From assembly GCF_009936375.1 (NCBI RefSeq), contig NZ_AP022332.1, forward strand, positions 2,698,501 to 2,762,500: 64,000 nt of DNA, read 5' to 3'. The notes under the pieces were generated by a model. The model was given only the letters and a program-made list of their open reading frames with translations. It made no database searches and had not been told where the DNA came from. The translations under genes were made by a program, and so were the position numbers. Origin of the DNA: Methylosinus sp. C49 (GTDB lineage Bacteria; Pseudomonadota; Alphaproteobacteria; Rhizobiales; Beijerinckiaceae). Shown piece by piece: positions 51,512 through 60,430 of this stretch (its first letter is position 1; the number at the start of each line of letters is the position of its first letter).

Positions 51512-51863
51512 TGTCAATCCTAAGTCCTCGTCGCGCCGTCGCCCGCCGAAAGCGGCGCGGCTCACGAACTGGGACAACGCACGCACGCTACCGCACGCCG
51601 TCCGATCCGATGTTCACCTTCTACAAGGTTTACCGTTTACTGCAAATGCCGAACGCTGCGAGTTTCCCCGTTTTGCCCGGCCCATCGCCGCGAAGCCACT
51701 TTTTATGGTCAGCGTCGCGTTAACGTCGGGAACCCGCGGCGCCGGCCGCGAGTCCCATGAGGCGATCCTCCCCAGAATGATGGCGAAAAGCGGTCATAAC
51801 CGCCGGTCTCGCCCCTTTCGCCCCGAATTTCAGTGGGAAGAAAAGAACGAGACACGAAGCCGG
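51512..51863. other. Gap between rseP and bamA
   Basis: 352 bases inside the envelope block without a gene. On the minus strand TTTGCA and TAGAAG lie 17 bases apart near 51617-51645, a possible weak promoter for bamA. An A+T-richer patch with GTTTACCGTTTACTG near 51630 and CGCGTTAACG near 51720 stand out. I see no RNA gene. Confidence 0.45.
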
Positions 51864-53021
51864 TCAGTCGACCCCTGCGCCGGTGACGCGGCGCAACAAC
51901 CTGGCGAGGTCATTGTAGGTGGAGAACACCATCAAGGTGCAGACCATGGCGAGCCCGACACGGAACGCGTATTCTTGCGTACGTTCCGCGAGCGCGCGGC
52001 CGCGCGCGGCCTCGATCAGATAGAAGAGCAGATGTCCGCCGTCGAGAAGCGGCACCGGCGCGAGATTGAGCAGGCCGATCGAGATCGACAGGATCGCGAT
52101 GAGATTGAACAGCGGCCCGACGCCCACCTTGTCGATCGCCTTCGCCATTTGGCCGGAGACCTGCGCAATGCCGATCGGGCCGGACAATTGGTCGGTCGCC
52201 TCGCGGCCGACGACGAGGCCGCCGAGATAGGAGGCGGTCCGTCCGATGATCGTCCAGGTCTCATTGACCGCGAGGACGAAGGACTGGCCGAGGTCGAAGC
52301 GCTCCTCGCGCTGGTCGGCGGGGTCCGAGCTCGCCTGCAGGCCGATCATGCCGATTTTGGTCTTGCCCAGAGCGGTCTCGATCTCGCGCAATTGCGGGGT
52401 CGCCTGCAGCGGCACATCCTCGCCGGCGCGGCGCACGACGATGCTGAGCGGCTTGCCGGTGGAGGCGGAGACGATCTCCTGCATCTTGCCGAAGCTGTCG
52501 ATCGGCTCGCCGTCTATGGTGAGGACGAGATCGCCCTTCTGGAAGCCGGCCTGCTCGGCCGCGCCGCCCGCCTGCACGGCGGCGACCTTGGGCAGCAGCA
52601 CATTGCGGCCGAAGGAGGCGTAGAGAAGGGTGAAGATGACGATCGCCAGCACGAAATTGGCGAGCGGCCCCGCCACCACTATGGCGGCGCGTTTCCACAC
52701 CGGCTGGCCGAAGAAAGTGACCTTGCGCTCCTCCTCCGGCATGGCTTCGATGCGCTCGGGATCGGGCACGCTGGCGCCATTGGCGTCGCCGTGGAACTTC
52801 ACATAGCCGCCGAGCGGAATCGCCGCCACGCGCCAGCGCGTGCCGTAGCGGTCATGGAAAGCCCAGAGCTCCGGCCCGAAGCCGATCGAGAAGGCGTCGA
52901 TCTTGACCCCGCACCAGCGGCCGACGAGGAAATGGCCGAGCTCGTGGAAGAAGACCACCATCGTCAGCACGAAGACGAAGGGGACGACATAGATGAGGAT
53001 CGTCATGAGCAAGTCCAGCAA
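51864..53021 (-). CDS. rseP: Site-2 protease RseP (RIP metalloprotease)
   Basis: 385-residue intramembrane zinc metalloprotease that cleaves anti-sigma factors and signal-peptide remnants. Zinc ligands HExxH lie in VVFFHELGHFLVGRWCGVKI in the first helix and the third ligand in NLAPVPLLDGGHLLFYLIE near the C-terminus. A PDZ domain between carries AAEQAGFQKGDLVLTIDGEP. GFGPELWAFHDRYGTRWRVA and IPLGGYVKFHGD are typical. Four membrane helices are visible. It lies 60 bases after dxr and upstream of bamA, its normal alphaproteobacterial place. Confidence 0.96.
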   Translation of the reverse strand: MLDLLMTILIYVVPFVFVLTMVVFFHELGHFLVGRWCGVKIDAFSIGFGPELWAFHDRYGTRWRVAAIPLGGYVKFHGDANGASVPDPERIEAMPEEERKVTFFGQPVWKRAAIVVAGPLANFVLAIVIFTLLYASFGRNVLLPKVAAVQAGGAAEQAGFQKGDLVLTIDGEPIDSFGKMQEIVSASTGKPLSIVVRRAGEDVPLQATPQLREIETALGKTKIGMIGLQASSDPADQREERFDLGQSFVLAVNETWTIIGRTASYLGGLVVGREATDQLSGPIGIAQVSGQMAKAIDKVGVGPLFNLIAILSISIGLLNLAPVPLLDGGHLLFYLIEAARGRALAERTQEYAFRVGLAMVCTLMVFSTYNDLARLLRRVTGAGVD

Positions 53022-53081
53022 AGCGATACTCCTGGCAAACGCTACTCACCAAGAGTCCGCCACGCGGCCTCGCCCTCTTGG

Positions 53082-54329
53082 TTACTGAAGCGTTAACATG
53101 CCCGAAGCCTGGTTCATCGCCAAGGCGCCGCGCGATCTTTCTCTCACAATATGGTCAATATCGAGGGCGTCCTCAACGGTGGCCGGCTCACGCGCCGTGC
53201 CGTCCTTGATCGCGGCCTCCAGCGCCTTCTCGACCTCGCGGGCGATTCCGTTGAAGCCGATGCGGCCGGAAAGGAAAGCCTCGACCGCGATCTCATTGGC
53301 GGCATTGAGAACCGTGGGCAAGGCGCCCCCCTCGCGCAGCGCGTCGAGCGCGAGGCCGAGCGCCGGAAAACGGTCGAGATCGGGCTTCTCGAAAGTCAGC
53401 GCGCCGAGCGCGACGAGATCGAGCCGCGGCGCCGGCGTCTCGATTCGCTCGGGATAGGCGAGACAATGGGCGATCGGCACGCGCATGTCCGGGCGGGCCA
53501 GCCCGGCCGTGACCGACCCGTCTGAAAAGCTGACGAGCCCATGCACGATGGATTGCGGATGCACGATGACGTCGAGCTTTGCCGCCGGCACGGCGAAAAT
53601 ATGATGCGCCTCGATCAGCTCGAGGCCCTTGTTCATCAGGCTCGCCGAATCGATCGTGTTCTTCGGCCCCATCGCCCAATTGGGATGGTTGAGCGCCTGC
53701 TCCACCGTGGCGGCCTCGATCGCCTCCCTCGTCCAGGTGCGGAACGGGCCGCCGGAGGCGGTGATGGTCATTTTCTCGATGCGCGAGACGTCCTCGCCGC
53801 CGAGCGCCTGGAAAATGGCGTTATGCTCGCTGTCGATGGGCAGCAGCCGCGCCTTTTTCTGCTGCGCCGTGCGCATGAAGGGCCCGCCGGCGCAGACGAG
53901 GCATTCCTTATTGGCGAGGGCGACGACGCGGCCGAGCGTGAGCGCCGCATGAGTCGGCTCGACCCCGGCCGCGCCGACGATCGCCGATACGACGAGATCG
54001 GCCTCGCGCGTCGCGGCCTCGATCACGGCCTCGCGTCCGGCGGCGACCTGAATATTGGTGCCGGAGAGCGCCTCCTTCAGCGCCGCATAGCCATCCTCGT
54101 CGCGAATGGCGACGAATTCGGCCTTCACCGCCAGCGCCGTCCGCGCCAGAGCGGCGTGGTCGCGCCCGCCGGCGATGGCCGAGACGGAATAGGCTTCCGG
54201 GTTGCGCAGCAGCAGATCGACAGTGGAGCGCCCGATCGATCCCGTCGCGCCGAGCAGCGCGATGCGCTTCGGCGAACGGCCGCGACGCGGCTCCACCCCA
54301 CTCTGCTCCGATCCTGTCCCTTTCGCCAT
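53082..54329 (-). CDS. dxr: 1-deoxy-D-xylulose 5-phosphate reductoisomerase
   Basis: 415-residue NADPH- and metal-dependent enzyme that makes MEP from DXP, the committed step of the methylerythritol pathway to isoprenoids (undecaprenol, hopanoids, quinones). NADPH motif is IALLGATGSIGRSTVDLLL near residue 24. ANKECLVCAGG and LLPIDSEHNAIFQAL contain metal and substrate residues, and ITASGGPFRTW, GPKNTIDSASLMNKGLELIE and HPQSIVHGLVSFSDG complete the active site. It lies ten bases after cdsA and 60 before rseP. It feeds uppS encoded in the same operon. Confidence 0.96.
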   Translation of the reverse strand: MAKGTGSEQSGVEPRRGRSPKRIALLGATGSIGRSTVDLLLRNPEAYSVSAIAGGRDHAALARTALAVKAEFVAIRDEDGYAALKEALSGTNIQVAAGREAVIEAATREADLVVSAIVGAAGVEPTHAALTLGRVVALANKECLVCAGGPFMRTAQQKKARLLPIDSEHNAIFQALGGEDVSRIEKMTITASGGPFRTWTREAIEAATVEQALNHPNWAMGPKNTIDSASLMNKGLELIEAHHIFAVPAAKLDVIVHPQSIVHGLVSFSDGSVTAGLARPDMRVPIAHCLAYPERIETPAPRLDLVALGALTFEKPDLDRFPALGLALDALREGGALPTVLNAANEIAVEAFLSGRIGFNGIAREVEKALEAAIKDGTAREPATVEDALDIDHIVRERSRGALAMNQASGMLTLQ

Positions 54330-54339
54330 GTGACGCCGC

Positions 54340-55206
54340 CTACCAGATGAAAATGCCGGCGGCCAGGGACTCCTGACCGCGCAAACCGCCGAGCATGGCC
54401 GCGAAGGCGCTGGCGAAGATGAAGCCGTCGACCCGATCCATCACGCCGCCGTGACCGGGGATGAGCCGGCTCGAATCTTTCACTCCGAAACGGCGCTTGA
54501 TCCAGGATTCGAAGAGATCCCCCGCCTGCGCCAGCGCCGCCGCGACAATGCCGACGAAAAACAGCGGCAGGGTCGCCGCCGCGCTCCAGCGGCTGAGATA
54601 GACGACGCCGACGCCCGCCAGCGCGCCGCTGGCGACGCCGACCAGCGTTCCCGACCAGGTCTTGCCGGGCGACACGCGCGGCCACAGCTTCGGCCCGCCG
54701 ATCAGGCGGCCGCCGAAATAGGCCATCACATCCGTGCCCCAGACCACGGCGAACAGCCAGGCGATGGAGAGCGCGCCAAAATCGGGCGAATGGCGCAGCA
54801 CATTGGTGGAGACGATCAACGAGCCGGCGTAGAGCAGGCCCGCCGGCGCCCACAGCCGGCATCCCGGCCCGGCGAGAATCGCGAGAATCGCCGAGAAGAA
54901 GACGAGCGAGGCGAGCGCGGCCGGGCCGCCGCCATGGGCGGCGAAGGCCGTCGCGCCGGCGAGAGAGGCGCCGCCGAGCGCGAAACGCGCGAGCGCCATC
55001 TTGCCGCCGACGATGCTCTGCCACTCCCAGGAGACGGCGAAGCCGGCGAGCAGCCAAAACAGCGCGAAAGCGTCGCCGCCGACATAGAGCGCGACCACCG
55101 CGGTCGCGATCAGCGCCGCAGCCGAGCCGATGCGCGGACCGAGATCGGAGAATTGACCGCCCCTCACGCCGGCTTTGGCGGCGGGTGGCTCGGAAGATTC
55201 GCTCAT
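54340..55206 (-). CDS. cdsA: Phosphatidate cytidylyltransferase
   Basis: 288-residue integral membrane enzyme that makes CDP-diacylglycerol from phosphatidic acid and CTP, the precursor of all phospholipids. The family signature is SRLIPGHGGVMDRVDGFIFA near the C-terminus, preceded by AQAGDLFESWIKRRFGVKDS and SPGKTWSGTLVGVASGAL. About eight helices are visible. The ATG at 55206 overlaps the uppS stop by an ATGA, indicating translational coupling. CDP-DAG made here could feed the CDP-alcohol phosphatidyltransferase encoded at 60431, though the two are not in one operon. Confidence 0.95.
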   Translation of the reverse strand: MSESSEPPAAKAGVRGGQFSDLGPRIGSAAALIATAVVALYVGGDAFALFWLLAGFAVSWEWQSIVGGKMALARFALGGASLAGATAFAAHGGGPAALASLVFFSAILAILAGPGCRLWAPAGLLYAGSLIVSTNVLRHSPDFGALSIAWLFAVVWGTDVMAYFGGRLIGGPKLWPRVSPGKTWSGTLVGVASGALAGVGVVYLSRWSAAATLPLFFVGIVAAALAQAGDLFESWIKRRFGVKDSSRLIPGHGGVMDRVDGFIFASAFAAMLGGLRGQESLAAGIFIW

Positions 55207-55982
55207 GAAGCGGTCTTCGCTCTGCGGTCGACCGGCGCGAGGCCGCCGAAACGCCGATCGCGCTGCGCATATTCGTCGATCGCCGCCTCGAAATCCGCCC
55301 GGCCGAAGTCCGGCCAATGAACCGGCACGAACAGCAGTTCCGCATAGGCGGCCTGCCACAGCATGAAATTGGACAGGCGCTGCTCGCCGCTGGTGCGGAT
55401 GATGAGGTCTGGATCGGGAATATCGGCCGTGTCGAGACGTCGGGCGATCGCCTCGGCGTCTATGTCCTGCGGTCGCAGCCGGCCGGCGGCGACCTCCTCC
55501 GCGAGCGCGCGCGCCGCGGCGGCGATCTCCTGCCGCGCGCCATAATTGAAGGCGACGACGAGCGTGAGGCCGGTGTTGGCGGCGGTCGTCTGCTCGGCCT
55601 CGCGCAACAGCGCGGCGATCTCGGCCGCGAGATCCTCGCGCGCGCCGATGACCTTCACGCGGACATTATTGCCCTGCAGCTCGGCGAGGTCGTTGCGGAT
55701 GAATCGATGCAGCAGCGCGAGCAGGCTCTGCACCTCCTCGGGCGGACGGGACCAATTTTCCACAGAAAAGGAATAGACCGTCAGAAAATCCACACCGAGC
55801 TCGATCGCCGCGCGCACGGTCTTGCGCAGGGCGTCGACGCCACGCCTATGACCCTCGAATCGCGGCAGGCCTCGCGCGGCCGCCCAGCGACCGTTGCCGT
55901 CCATGATCAAAGCGACATGACGCGGCGCGGATCTCGGCGCCAATGCCGGCGCTCCCAGTTCCAATATCCCACCATCTCCCAT
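55203..55982 (-). CDS. uppS: Isoprenyl transferase (undecaprenyl-diphosphate synthase)
   Basis: 259-residue cis-prenyltransferase that extends farnesyl diphosphate to the C55 carrier lipid used for peptidoglycan and surface polysaccharides. The catalytic Asp is in HVALIMDGNGRWAAARGLPR near residue 29. GHRRGVDALRKTVRAAIELG, LTVYSFSVENWSRP and PDLIIRTSGEQRLSNFMLWQ carry the substrate-binding residues, and YAELLFVPVHWPDF is near the end. It precedes cdsA with an ATGA overlap and follows frr after 71 bases. Confidence 0.96.
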   Translation of the reverse strand: MGDGGILELGAPALAPRSAPRHVALIMDGNGRWAAARGLPRFEGHRRGVDALRKTVRAAIELGVDFLTVYSFSVENWSRPPEEVQSLLALLHRFIRNDLAELQGNNVRVKVIGAREDLAAEIAALLREAEQTTAANTGLTLVVAFNYGARQEIAAAARALAEEVAAGRLRPQDIDAEAIARRLDTADIPDPDLIIRTSGEQRLSNFMLWQAAYAELLFVPVHWPDFGRADFEAAIDEYAQRDRRFGGLAPVDRRAKTAS

Positions 55983-56053
55983 TTTTTTGTTCCGCGCCTA
56001 CTCGAGAGCTCGGACCGGATCGGCCGGCGTCCCGTGAAAATCGAAAAGGCAAA

Positions 56054-56614
56054 TCAAACTTGCATGATCTCTTTTTCTTTTTGCGCGAGCATGGCGTCGA
56101 TCTCGCGCACCGACTCGTCGGTCGCCTTCTGCACCTCGGCCTCGTGACGCTTGGAGTCGTCCTCGGGAAGAGCGTGATCCTTCAGCAGCTTCTTCAATAT
56201 GTCGATGCCGTCGCGCCGAACGTGGCGCACCGAGACCCGCGCATCCTCGGCATATTTGTGCGCGACCTTCACCAGCTCCTTGCGGCGCTGCTCGTTGAGC
56301 TCCGGCGTGCGAATGCGCAGCACTTGCCCCTCGACCGTCGGCGAGAGCCCGAGATTGGAATCGCGAATCGCCTTGTCGACGGCGCCGACGAGGCCCTTGT
56401 CCCACACCTGCACGGCCAGCATGCGCGATTCCGGCACGCTGATCGTCGCCACCTGGTTGAGCGGCGTCGCCTGGCCATAGGCCTCGACGTGGATCGGCTC
56501 CAGCAGGCTCGCCGAGGCGCGTCCGGTGCGAAGCCCGCCGAGCTCGTGCTTGAGGGTCGCCAGCGCGCCCTGCATGCGGCGTTTCAGTTCGGGCAGATCG
56601 AAAGTCTGAGCCAT
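56054..56614 (-). CDS. frr: Ribosome recycling factor
   Basis: 186-residue factor that splits post-termination ribosomes together with EF-G. The family core is present: [20 protein letters not shown] at the N-terminus, [54 protein letters not shown] and [20 protein letters not shown]. Length is standard. It follows pyrH after about 130 bases and precedes uppS. No unusual features. Confidence 0.97.
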   Translation of the reverse strand: MAQTFDLPELKRRMQGALATLKHELGGLRTGRASASLLEPIHVEAYGQATPLNQVATISVPESRMLAVQVWDKGLVGAVDKAIRDSNLGLSPTVEGQVLRIRTPELNEQRRKELVKVAHKYAEDARVSVRHVRRDGIDILKKLLKDHALPEDDSKRHEAEVQKATDESVREIDAMLAQKEKEIMQV

Positions 56615-56745
56615 AGGAAACTTTGCCTATTCGTGAAGTCTTCGGTTCGAACGAGCGGGCCGCGCCGGCTCAGGGGTCGGAGCGTCTCATAGAACATAAT
56701 CCGCCGAGGCGGAAATCGCCGCCGCATCCAGAGGGCGCCCGTCCG

Positions 56746-57474
56746 CTAAGGAACGACATGGGTGGCCCGCCCTCTTCCTTCCAGCACCGCGCGGATCGCG
56801 CCCGCCTCGGCGATGGAGAAGACGATTATGGGAATCTTGTTCTCACGGGCAAGAGCGAAGGCGGCAGTGTCCATCACGGCGAGGCTTTTCGCGATGGCCT
56901 CGTCATGGGTCAGCTGCTCATAGCGGCGCGCGGAAGGATCGCGCTTGGGATCGGCGGTGTAGACGCCATCGACCTGAGTGGCTTTCAGCACGGCGTCGGC
57001 CGAAAGCTCGGCGGCGCGCACCACGGCGGGCGTGTCGGTGGTGAAGAAGGGCAGGCCCGTGCCGCCGGCGGCGATGACGACCCGGCCCTTGTCGAGATGA
57101 TGCAGCGCCGCCCGCCGCGAATAGGATTCGCAGAGCGACGGCATGGGCACGGCCGAGAGCGCGCGCGCCTGGCGGCCCTGCGCCTCTATCGCCTGCTCGA
57201 GCGCGAGCCCGTTCATCACCGTCGCCAGCATGCCGATCGAATCGGCGCGAGCACGCTCTATGCCCTTGTCGGCGCCCTGAATGCCGCGAAAGAAATTGCC
57301 GCCGCCGACGACGACCGCGATCTGCGCGCCGAGCGCGGCGGAAGCGGCGAGATCCTTGGCGATGCGCTCCAATGTCGGGGCGTGCAGCCCGTGCGGGGCG
57401 TCGCCCATCAGCGCCTCGCCCGAGAGCTTGACGACGACCCGCTTCCATTTCGGCGGGCTCGAAGGGTCCGTCAT
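56746..57474 (-). CDS. pyrH: UMP kinase
   Basis: 242-residue bacterial UMP kinase (amino-acid kinase fold), which phosphorylates UMP to UDP and is regulated by GTP and UTP. RVVVKLSGEALMGDAPHGLH begins the fold, then AVVVGGGNFFRGIQGADKGI, DSIGMLATVMNGLALEQAI, AAGGTGLPFFTTDTPAVVRA and KATQVDGVYTADPKRDPSAR. The start ATG at 57474 gives MTDPSSPPKWKRVVVK. Upstream is a glycosyltransferase rather than the usual rpsB-tsf pair, so the block has been separated from the ribosomal genes in this organism. Confidence 0.97.
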   Translation of the reverse strand: MTDPSSPPKWKRVVVKLSGEALMGDAPHGLHAPTLERIAKDLAASAALGAQIAVVVGGGNFFRGIQGADKGIERARADSIGMLATVMNGLALEQAIEAQGRQARALSAVPMPSLCESYSRRAALHHLDKGRVVIAAGGTGLPFFTTDTPAVVRAAELSADAVLKATQVDGVYTADPKRDPSARRYEQLTHDEAIAKSLAVMDTAAFALARENKIPIIVFSIAEAGAIRAVLEGRGRATHVVP

Positions 57475-57567
57475 CGACGCCTCTCTTTCGCTGGTGGGCC
57501 TTTGTTCGACCTTAATAGGAAACCGCCGCCGCTCCGGCAAGGCGCGCCGCAGCGGAAACGGGCGCGC

Positions 57568-58866
57568 TCACAAAGCGCGGAGAAATTCGTCGATCGTCTC
57601 GAAAAAAGAAGCGGCGTCGCGCCGCGGAAACCCCGTGATTCGACGCAAGGCGGCGGCGCGGCGCGGAGAATCGGGGGCGCTATAGTCGAGGATCGCGTCG
57701 CGCCAGCCGAGGCCGTCGAGCGGATCGATATAGTCGAGCGTGTCGTCGGCGATCTCGCGAAAAATCTCTATGTCGGAGGCGATGATCGGGGCGCCGCAGG
57801 CCGCGGCCTCGGCGATGGGGAGCCCGAATCCTTCCGCGAAGGAGGGCGCGAGCGCGGCGCGAGCGCCGGCCAGCAGCCGCCGCATCGCCGGCGTCGACAG
57901 GCCGGAGGCCTCCACCACATGCGGGCGCAGGGCCGCGCAGCGCTCCAGCATGCGGAGCACGTTCTGATTGTGCCAGCCGCGCTTGCCGACGAGAACGAGC
58001 TTCGGCGCGCGCACGCCCTCGCGCTCGGCCAGCTCGCGCCAGACGTCGAGCATCAGCATGTGATTTTTGCGCGGCTCGATCGTGCTGCAGAAAACGAAAT
58101 AGGGCGTGTCGGCGAGCCGCGGATCGGCGACCGCCGCGCGCTCGAAGGCGGGCGCCGCCGGAAGGCCGGCGACGCAGACCGGCAGATCGCCCCTGCCCTT
58201 CTCTGTCGCATAGTTCGTGAACCGGCGCGCGACCGAAGCGGATGCGACGACGACTCCCGCCGCCCGCCGCACGATATTGTCCATGACCAGACGATGCTTG
58301 TCGCGCTCGGCCGGGCGGAAGAACTCGGGCGCGTCCAGCGGCAGGAGATCATAGACGAAGAAGACAGGCTTCACGTCGGGCCGCGCGTCGAGCCAGCGCA
58401 AATGCCATTCCTTATGCACGGGAAACTGGCTCGCATTGAAGAACACGGCGGCCGCCGGCGCTTCCGACGGCGGCCGTCCGAGACGCAGAGCCCAGCGCCG
58501 CATAGCGCGCCAATTCTCTCGAACGATCGCCCAATCGCGACGCGCCACCCGCGGCGCCCGCGGCCCCTGCGGCGTCGCGCCGAGCGAGGCGACAAGGCGC
58601 TCGTACATCTCGTCCGTGGAGGAGCCGTCGGCCGTGGAGGAATCGCGAAGCTCGTTCCAATAGGTCTCTATGTCGTCGAGCGTGCGCAGCCCGGCCTCGG
58701 CGGCGGCGAGCCGCGGCCCGAGCGCCGCCGCGGCCAGCGCGACGCCGCCCTCGCCCGAGAGAAAATGCCGCGCCAGAGCGAAATCGACCCGATCAATGCC
58801 ATTGGGCGTCGGATTGAGCGCGCGCGTGACGAGCCGCGTGACGTCATAGACCACGGGCCGTTTCAT
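57568..58866 (-). CDS. Family 4 glycosyltransferase
   Basis: 432-residue GT-B glycosyltransferase. The N-terminus VVYDVTRLVTRALNPTPNGI and DRVDFALARHFLSG resemble the opening of the enzyme encoded at 18220-19602, although the two are diverged. Donor-binding blocks are YFVFCSTIEPRKNHMLMLDV, KLVLVGKRGWHNQNVLRMLE, and APSFAEGFGLPIAEAAACGA followed by PIIASDIEIFREIADDT. The ATG overlaps the stop of the upstream small exported-protein gene by an ATGA, so the start is well supported. It lies 93 bases upstream of pyrH on the same strand. Substrate unknown. Confidence 0.88.
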   Translation of the reverse strand: MKRPVVYDVTRLVTRALNPTPNGIDRVDFALARHFLSGEGGVALAAAALGPRLAAAEAGLRTLDDIETYWNELRDSSTADGSSTDEMYERLVASLGATPQGPRAPRVARRDWAIVRENWRAMRRWALRLGRPPSEAPAAAVFFNASQFPVHKEWHLRWLDARPDVKPVFFVYDLLPLDAPEFFRPAERDKHRLVMDNIVRRAAGVVVASASVARRFTNYATEKGRGDLPVCVAGLPAAPAFERAAVADPRLADTPYFVFCSTIEPRKNHMLMLDVWRELAEREGVRAPKLVLVGKRGWHNQNVLRMLERCAALRPHVVEASGLSTPAMRRLLAGARAALAPSFAEGFGLPIAEAAACGAPIIASDIEIFREIADDTLDYIDPLDGLGWRDAILDYSAPDSPRRAAALRRITGFPRRDAASFFETIDEFLRAL

Positions 58867-59201
58867 TGGCGGCATCGTTCGCCGCGCTCGCGGCATCGCC
58901 AATGGTCGATGATGTCGTTCGATTCGCGAATCGCGCGCTCGCTCTCCTTGGAGAGACATTCGCGATAATGGAAGACAGAGGCGATATAGGCCTCGACCTC
59001 GGCCCCGCAGGCCTCCGCCGCCCGGCCGGGCATGAAGACGCAAGGGGGCGAGCCCGGCTGCACGCAGAGATTGAAGCCGGGAGCCGCCTGCGGGTAAGCC
59101 GCCTCGGGAATCGTGAACGCCGTCGCCGATGCGGCGAGACGCATGAGGAACAGCAGGCGCCGTCCCGCGCCGCGCGCCGGCGTACGCCGATCGATGATCA
59201 T
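58863..59201 (-). CDS. Small exported Cys-containing protein coupled to a glycosyltransferase
   Basis: 112-residue protein with a basic N-terminus and hydrophobic signal (RLLFLMRLAASATAFTIPEA). The mature part has five or six cysteines: NLCVQPGSPPCVFMPG, AAEACGAEVEAY, HYRECLSKE and DHWRCRERGERC. These could form disulfides in the periplasm. No family is recognised. Its stop codon overlaps the ATG of the downstream glycosyltransferase, which implies coupled expression, and it begins 77 bases after hpnA. That coupling of an exported Cys protein with a cytoplasmic glycosyltransferase is unusual. Confidence 0.65.
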   Translation of the reverse strand: MIIDRRTPARGAGRRLLFLMRLAASATAFTIPEAAYPQAAPGFNLCVQPGSPPCVFMPGRAAEACGAEVEAYIASVFHYRECLSKESERAIRESNDIIDHWRCRERGERCRQ

Positions 59202-59278
59202 CAGACGCTCGTCATGAGAAAAGCCAGCCACGCGCGGAGAATTGCCTCGTCGCGCGGCCATGCGCAAGAGCGCTGACG

Positions 59279-60331
59279 CTATTCTCCGGGCGCTCCGCCC
59301 GGCGTGCGGCGCGCGTCGCGCGGAGCCCGCCGCGTCTCCGCGGCGCGGGCGCCGAACCATTCCACCGCATCGGCGAGCGCATTGCGATAGGGACGCGAGC
59401 GATAGCCGAGCTCGCGGCGCGCCTTGGAGTCGTCGAAGAACATGGTCGTCGCCGAGAGGCGCAGGCTCTCGACATTGAGGAAAGGCTCACGGCCGGTGAG
59501 CCGCGCCAAAGCCTCATTGGCGTGAGCGAGCGGCAGCAGCGGCCAGCGCGGCAGGCGCACGAGCGGCGGACGCCCGCCGATGAGGCTCGCCACCTCGGCG
59601 AGCAGCTCGGAGAGCTCGACATTCTCGCCGCCGAGAATATAACGCTCGCCGATGCGCCCCTGGCGCAGAGCGGCGAGATGGCCGGCCGCGACATCCGCCA
59701 CATGAACCACGGCGAGGCCGGTGTCGACATAGGCCGGCATATTGCCGCGCATCGCCTCGAGGACGATGCGGCCGGTCGGCGTCGGGCGGACGTCTCCGGG
59801 GCCGAGCGGCGCAGAGGGATTGACGATAATGGCCGGCAGCTGCAGCCGCTCGACCATATCCTCGACGAGCCGCTCCGAGAGGAGCTTGCTGCGCTTATAG
59901 GCGCCGAGCCGGTCGCAGGCCGCGAGCCGGCGCGTCTCGTCGCAGAGGCCGGAGGCGTCGGGCGCGAGCGTCGCGACGCTGCTGGTATGGACGATTCGCT
60001 CGACGCCGGCGCGCAGCGCCTCCTCCATGACGATGCGCGTTCCCTCGAGATTGGTGCGCATGACGACGCGGGGATCGGGCGCCCAGAGGCGATAGTCGGC
60101 GGCGACATGGAAGAGATAGCGCACGCCTGTGAGCGCAGCGCGCAGGCTCTCGCGCTCGGTCACATCGCCTTCGAAAATCTCATATTGCGGGCGGAGATTG
60201 GCGCGCGGGCTCGTCGGCCGGACGAAAGCGCGCACGCGAAAGCCCTGCTGGTGCAGCAGGGCTGCGACCGCCCCTCCGATGAAACCGCTCGCGCCGGTGA
60301 CGAGGGCGATATCACGCATGTCGCTCGTCAT
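59279..60331 (-). CDS. hpnA: Hopanoid-associated sugar epimerase HpnA
   Basis: 350-residue NAD(P)-dependent epimerase/dehydratase of the extended SDR family. The cofactor loop is VTGASGFIGGAVAALLHQQG, followed by YEIFEGDVTE, YLFHVAADYRLWAPDP, a feature of the HpnA group, then IVHTSSVATLAP, the catalytic YKRSKLLSERLV, and IVNPSAPLGPGDVRPTPTGR. HpnA members sit near hopanoid genes and are linked to making the sugar-derived side chain. Here no other hpn gene is adjacent. Start may be ATG 60331 or 60319. The C-terminal 25 residues are Arg/Pro-rich. Confidence 0.88.
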   Translation of the reverse strand: MTSDMRDIALVTGASGFIGGAVAALLHQQGFRVRAFVRPTSPRANLRPQYEIFEGDVTERESLRAALTGVRYLFHVAADYRLWAPDPRVVMRTNLEGTRIVMEEALRAGVERIVHTSSVATLAPDASGLCDETRRLAACDRLGAYKRSKLLSERLVEDMVERLQLPAIIVNPSAPLGPGDVRPTPTGRIVLEAMRGNMPAYVDTGLAVVHVADVAAGHLAALRQGRIGERYILGGENVELSELLAEVASLIGGRPPLVRLPRWPLLPLAHANEALARLTGREPFLNVESLRLSATTMFFDDSKARRELGYRSRPYRNALADAVEWFGARAAETRRAPRDARRTPGGAPGE

Positions 60332-60430
60332 GGCCAAAACGTCGACAAGCTCCGTTGTGGCGGCGCCGGAAGCGCCGCTCTCACGGCGCATCTGGGGCGT
60401 GCGCCCATAAAAGCAAGTCCCGCCAAAGCG

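Noticed and set aside
49124-51523. Open frame of about 800 codons on the plus strand across bamA
   Set aside because: Antisense shadow of bamA. Its translation is low-complexity and it has no ribosome-binding site.
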